From JBFHFS01 sp041583495 (GTDB taxonomy: Bacteria > Bacteroidota > Bacteroidia > Bacteroidales > Marinilabiliaceae), in contig JBFHFS010000068.1 of assembly GCA_041583495.1 (NCBI GenBank), positions 1 to 24,569 of the forward strand: a DNA stretch of 24,569 nucleotides, read 5' to 3'. The translations under genes and the position numbers were made by a program. A model generated the notes under the pieces. That model was not told where the DNA came from and made no database searches. It saw only the letters and a list, made by a program, of their open reading frames with translations. The first letter of the stretch is position 1. Each line of letters begins with the position of its first letter. Of the stretch, positions 22,210 through 24,569 are shown piece by piece.

Positions 22210-22917
22210 CTAAAGATTAAAGCTCACGCCAATCATTGCCCGGGGCATGATGGAGGGCTGACGGATCGCTTTGTTGGCATCTTTATATTTAAAAAGCTGG
22301 TTGTCGTTTTGATTGTCGGTTCTGGGGTTCACGTTGTCGTTTCCGGGACTGTACGAGGTATCATGGCCTTTTAGCGTGCTGTTGAAATAGTAATCGAGCC
22401 CAAAAGCCAGCACGAGGTCTATGTTTTGTGCCATCGGGAAATGATTCTCAATACCGCCTCCCAGGCCCCATTGTTTTGAGGTTACATCAAAATCTTCGTT
22501 ACCCCCAATGTATTTAAAGTTGCCCTTAAAACTCGAGTAGCGCGGGCCAAAAACCAGGTAGGAGTGGGTTACATTAAATATGGTTTTGGGCAACATGAAG
22601 TCGAGGCGGTAATCAAATGTCCGTCCCTTCTTTTCGGGAACCCCATTGGTGGCATTGTTGATGAAAATCCGACGTGCGTCGGCCGCATGGCCCGGGTTGG
22701 AAAAGGTGTAACCCATCCCCAGTCTTAATTTAAAAGGCAGCTGGGTGGACCATTCATCCAGCGTAATATTTGCCTGTATGCCATAGCCTGCATTGTATCC
22801 GGTAATTAGGCTACCGGTAAATTTTGAAGGCACCTCTGTTGTGTTCTGCGCCACAGTCGTTGATCCAATTCCTGCGATAAGCCCGATAAAAACAGCCAAA
22901 ATCTCTCTCTTTCTCAT
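22210..22917 (-). CDS. Outer-membrane beta-barrel protein
   Basis: A 235-residue protein with a Sec signal peptide (M-R-K-R-E-I-L-A-V-F-I-G-L-I-A-G ... T-V-A-Q, cleavage near residue 23). The mature part is made of alternating strands with aromatic girdles, such as F-K-L-R-L-G-M-G-Y-T-F, F-D-Y-R-L-D-F-M-L-P, S-Y-L-V-F-G-P-R-Y-S-S-F, W-G-L-G-G-G-I-E-N-H-F and L-V-L-A-F-G-L-D-Y-Y-F, and it ends M-I-G-V-S-F-N-L, close to the usual aromatic C-terminal barrel signal. This fits a small eight- or ten-stranded OmpA/OmpW-like barrel. GAAGGAG lies only three bases before the ATG, an unusually clear Shine-Dalgarno for this phylum but tightly spaced. Function is unknown; its stop is 6 bases from the GntR stop. 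Confidence 0.8.
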   Translation of the reverse strand: MRKREILAVFIGLIAGIGSTTVAQNTTEVPSKFTGSLITGYNAGYGIQANITLDEWSTQLPFKLRLGMGYTFSNPGHAADARRIFINNATNGVPEKKGRTFDYRLDFMLPKTIFNVTHSYLVFGPRYSSFKGNFKYIGGNEDFDVTSKQWGLGGGIENHFPMAQNIDLVLAFGLDYYFNSTLKGHDTSYSPGNDNVNPRTDNQNDNQLFKYKDANKAIRQPSIMPRAMIGVSFNL

Positions 22918-22973
22918 TCACTCCTTCTTTTTCAACTGGTTAATTATTCTATTGTTGGCTTAATAACGCAGGA

Positions 22974-23061
22974 AGATGGAGAATGTTTTTTTCGTGATGA
23001 TAATTTTATCTGATTTTTTCTGCCTGGACGATGCATAAAATCTACGGAAGATTCTCCATCT
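22974..23061. repeat. Inverted repeat in a 352-base gap
   Basis: AGATGGAGAAT (22974-22984) and ATTCTCCATCT (23051-23061) are perfect 11-base inverted copies 66 bases apart. Part of the enclosed sequence (TTTTAT ... ATAAAA) could extend the pairing. It lies upstream of the barrel gene. It may be a structured leader or the ends of a tiny decayed element; no target duplication was seen. Confidence 0.4.
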
Positions 23062-23063
23062 AA

Positions 23064-23258
23064 AAGGCGACACGATCATCAACCATCACCCCGATCGTCT
23101 ATTTGAACATAAAAGAGGATGCAGAGGAAGGGAATGATGGTTGTGAATTGAGTTGGTTCTATACGGCTCAGGAGATTCCCTCACTTGGGTTTAAGGATGC
23201 ACGAATATTAATAGTATCCCAAATTTGCAACCATCTAAGTTCGGGAAGTAGAACATAA
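23064..23258 (+). pseudogene. Start-less open frame in the gap, possible gene fragment
   Basis: A 64-codon plus-strand frame between stops at 23061 and 23256 reads T-P-I-V-Y-L-N-I-K-E-D-A-E-E-G-N, then C-E-L-S-W-F-Y-T-A-Q-E-I-P-S-L-G-F-K-D-A-R-I-L. The composition looks protein-like, but there is no ATG, GTG or TTG early in it and no family is recognised. It may be the remains of a gene or chance. The rest of the 22918-23269 gap shows nothing else. Confidence 0.2.
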
Positions 23259-23269
23259 GTCGACTACTC

Positions 23270-24568
23270 TTACTCTATTTTTTCGAATAGCAGTTGTTTT
23301 TGAGTCAGATTAAATGCGCAATCAATAAATGAAACATATTGATCAAAGTCTGTTCCAGGACTGTATACTTGCTTGTAGTATTTATTGGTTGAGATAAAAA
23401 CTGTATCCCCTTCAATTTTTGCCGCCGAAGCAAAACCCCCAACTTCGGATTCCTCGTTGGCGTTAAAAGTCTCAATGCCTTTTACCCGGTAGCCTTTGGG
23501 AATTTGGATCTCAATGATGTTTGTGTACGACCTTGGAAATGGATTAAAGACACTGTATTGCCTATTGGTTTTTTCTGTTTCGGAAAATGAAACCTGACTG
23601 CCAATTAATTTCCCGGCATCTAAGATGTAATTAGGCCCTACTTTCCGGATAAACTGGTCGTTTGAAAAGGAGAGAGCGTAATCTAAAGCCCTGTCTTGGG
23701 AACTAAATCCAATGCTGTTGAGTTTAAAATTATCGAAGGTTATTTCATTAGAAATGCCATATTCCTCCTTCAGGGAGTTTTTAATATATTCTACCCGATC
23801 TTCCGAAAATGATTTCTCCAAGTCGCTTAATTGTTTTTTTCTTTTTTCTACATATGATTTGCCCATCACGGCCTGTGTGAACTTAATCTCGGGAAAGTTG
23901 GGTGCAAACGCATTGAAAAAGTCGTGTTTTCCTACTATCTCGTAAATTTCCATTGCTTTTGTTGCACCAAGCATCTTTTTATGATAGTCGACCGTTGATT
24001 TTAGGCTGTCCAAATCGAGAGCAACCTCTAACGTAGTGGTAACATTGTTGAAGTCTGTTGTCGTTTTTGGTATCGTAACTTCTCTAAAACCTTTTTGCTT
24101 TGGTTTAGGATAGATGTCCAGTTCGTATCCCTTATTGCCTGCATAACGCGGGTCAATCTCGGTGTAGTTGGTTAAGGCTTCTAAGTCTGAGACATAAAAA
24201 AAATCTCCATCACATTCTATTTTGACCACCGGGTTAATATCTTCTTTCATAAAAAGATCGTCTAACCTGAATTCATAATTATTGGTTGTGAATATCAGAG
24301 ATGATTTTATTTTATGCTTGGATAATAGTTTGCATAGGATCATGGACATATAATCGGGATTCCATGATGATCTGTTGTTGGCATTGAAAAAACCGTCTTC
24401 ATAGTACATCCCCACACTTCTTCTCTTGCATTCCATTAAAATTTGATCCACCTTCTCTTTATCCGATGCGGACGTTGGAAGTTTAATCCGCGGGATGGAA
24501 TAGGGAATTTGATTCTTTTTCCATTTCGGGAAATTCTTTCCGTATTCAAATAACTCTTCTTGCGAAAT
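23270..24568 (-). CDS. DUF3857/transglutaminase-like protein, C-terminal part (cut by right edge)
   Basis: The frame is open to the right edge; the GTG at 24451 is internal, since 39 more in-frame codons (I-S-Q-E-E-L-F-E-Y-G-K-N-F-P-K-W) precede it without a stop. The 432 visible residues match the C-terminal two-thirds of Bacteroidota DUF3857 proteins: a transglutaminase-like helix and strand (N-P-D-Y-M-S-M-I-L-C-K-L-L-S-K-H-K-I-K-S-S-L), D-G-D-F-F-Y-V-S-D-L-E-A-L and D-P-R-Y-A-G-N-K-G-Y, then a beta-rich tail with F-N-P-F-P-R-S-Y-T-N-I-I-E-I-Q-I-P-K-G-Y-R-V. Full-length relatives are secreted and about 600-700 residues. The position of the usual nucleophilic Cys appears to hold another residue. 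Role unknown. Confidence 0.72.
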   Translation of the reverse strand: MSQEELFEYGKNFPKWKKNQIPYSIPRIKLPTSASDKEKVDQILMECKRRSVGMYYEDGFFNANNRSSWNPDYMSMILCKLLSKHKIKSSLIFTTNNYEFRLDDLFMKEDINPVVKIECDGDFFYVSDLEALTNYTEIDPRYAGNKGYELDIYPKPKQKGFREVTIPKTTTDFNNVTTTLEVALDLDSLKSTVDYHKKMLGATKAMEIYEIVGKHDFFNAFAPNFPEIKFTQAVMGKSYVEKRKKQLSDLEKSFSEDRVEYIKNSLKEEYGISNEITFDNFKLNSIGFSSQDRALDYALSFSNDQFIRKVGPNYILDAGKLIGSQVSFSETEKTNRQYSVFNPFPRSYTNIIEIQIPKGYRVKGIETFNANEESEVGGFASAAKIEGDTVFISTNKYYKQVYSPGTDFDQYVSFIDCAFNLTQKQLLFEKIE

Positions 24569-24569
24569 C

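Overview
The window looks like a chromosomal piece from a Bacteroidota bacterium, plausibly a polysaccharide-degrading anaerobe or facultative anaerobe of the Marinilabiliales type. The evidence is several copies of the Bacteroidota -7 promoter element TAnnTTTG, weak or absent Shine-Dalgarno sites, many lipoproteins with short lipoboxes, a run of S1 sulfatases, and a DUF3857-type protein and outer-membrane barrel typical of the phylum. The genus call is inference.

Region 1 (1-5402, + strand) is a sulfated-glycan degradation block: the C-terminal end of one sulfatase, a complete lipoprotein sulfatase, a second sulfatase of the sulfamidase-like branch with an unusual C-A-T-T-R active-site motif, and a lipoprotein with a GH43-like beta-propeller. 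Two of the gaps hold what look like gene remnants. No SusC/SusD pair is present in the window.

Region 2 (5403-12381) is a mixed set: a nitroreductase, a malate/L-lactate dehydrogenase family oxidoreductase, a small lipoprotein, a surface serpin, and then a putative metal-cofactor neighbourhood (DUF134 regulator, hotdog thioesterase, a frameshifted DUF5320-like gene, a NifX-like protein and a DUF89/ARMT1-like protein). Two near-identical GAAC-AAATGTTC-type palindromes lie in front of the thioesterase and the DUF5320-like gene.

Region 3 (12382-22203) is a minus-strand catabolic block: E2 acyltransferase, fused E1 alpha/beta, PHP-domain protein, sorbitol-6-phosphate-dehydrogenase-like SDR with an extra N-terminal domain, SorE-like zinc dehydrogenase and fructose-6-phosphate aldolase. 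A divergent GntR/HutC regulator faces it, and HutC-like palindromes lie in the shared intergenic region. Read together, a sugar or polyol phosphate would be interconverted by the two dehydrogenases, cleaved by the aldolase to trioses, and the resulting pyruvate oxidised by the E1/E2 complex. No kinase, transporter or E3 is visible. Every gap between these minus-strand genes contains an inverted repeat.

Region 4 (22204-24569, minus strand) holds an outer-membrane beta-barrel protein, a roughly 350-base gap with an inverted repeat and a start-less open frame, and the C-terminal part of a DUF3857/transglutaminase-like protein that runs off the right edge. No tRNA, rRNA, CRISPR array or insertion sequence was seen.
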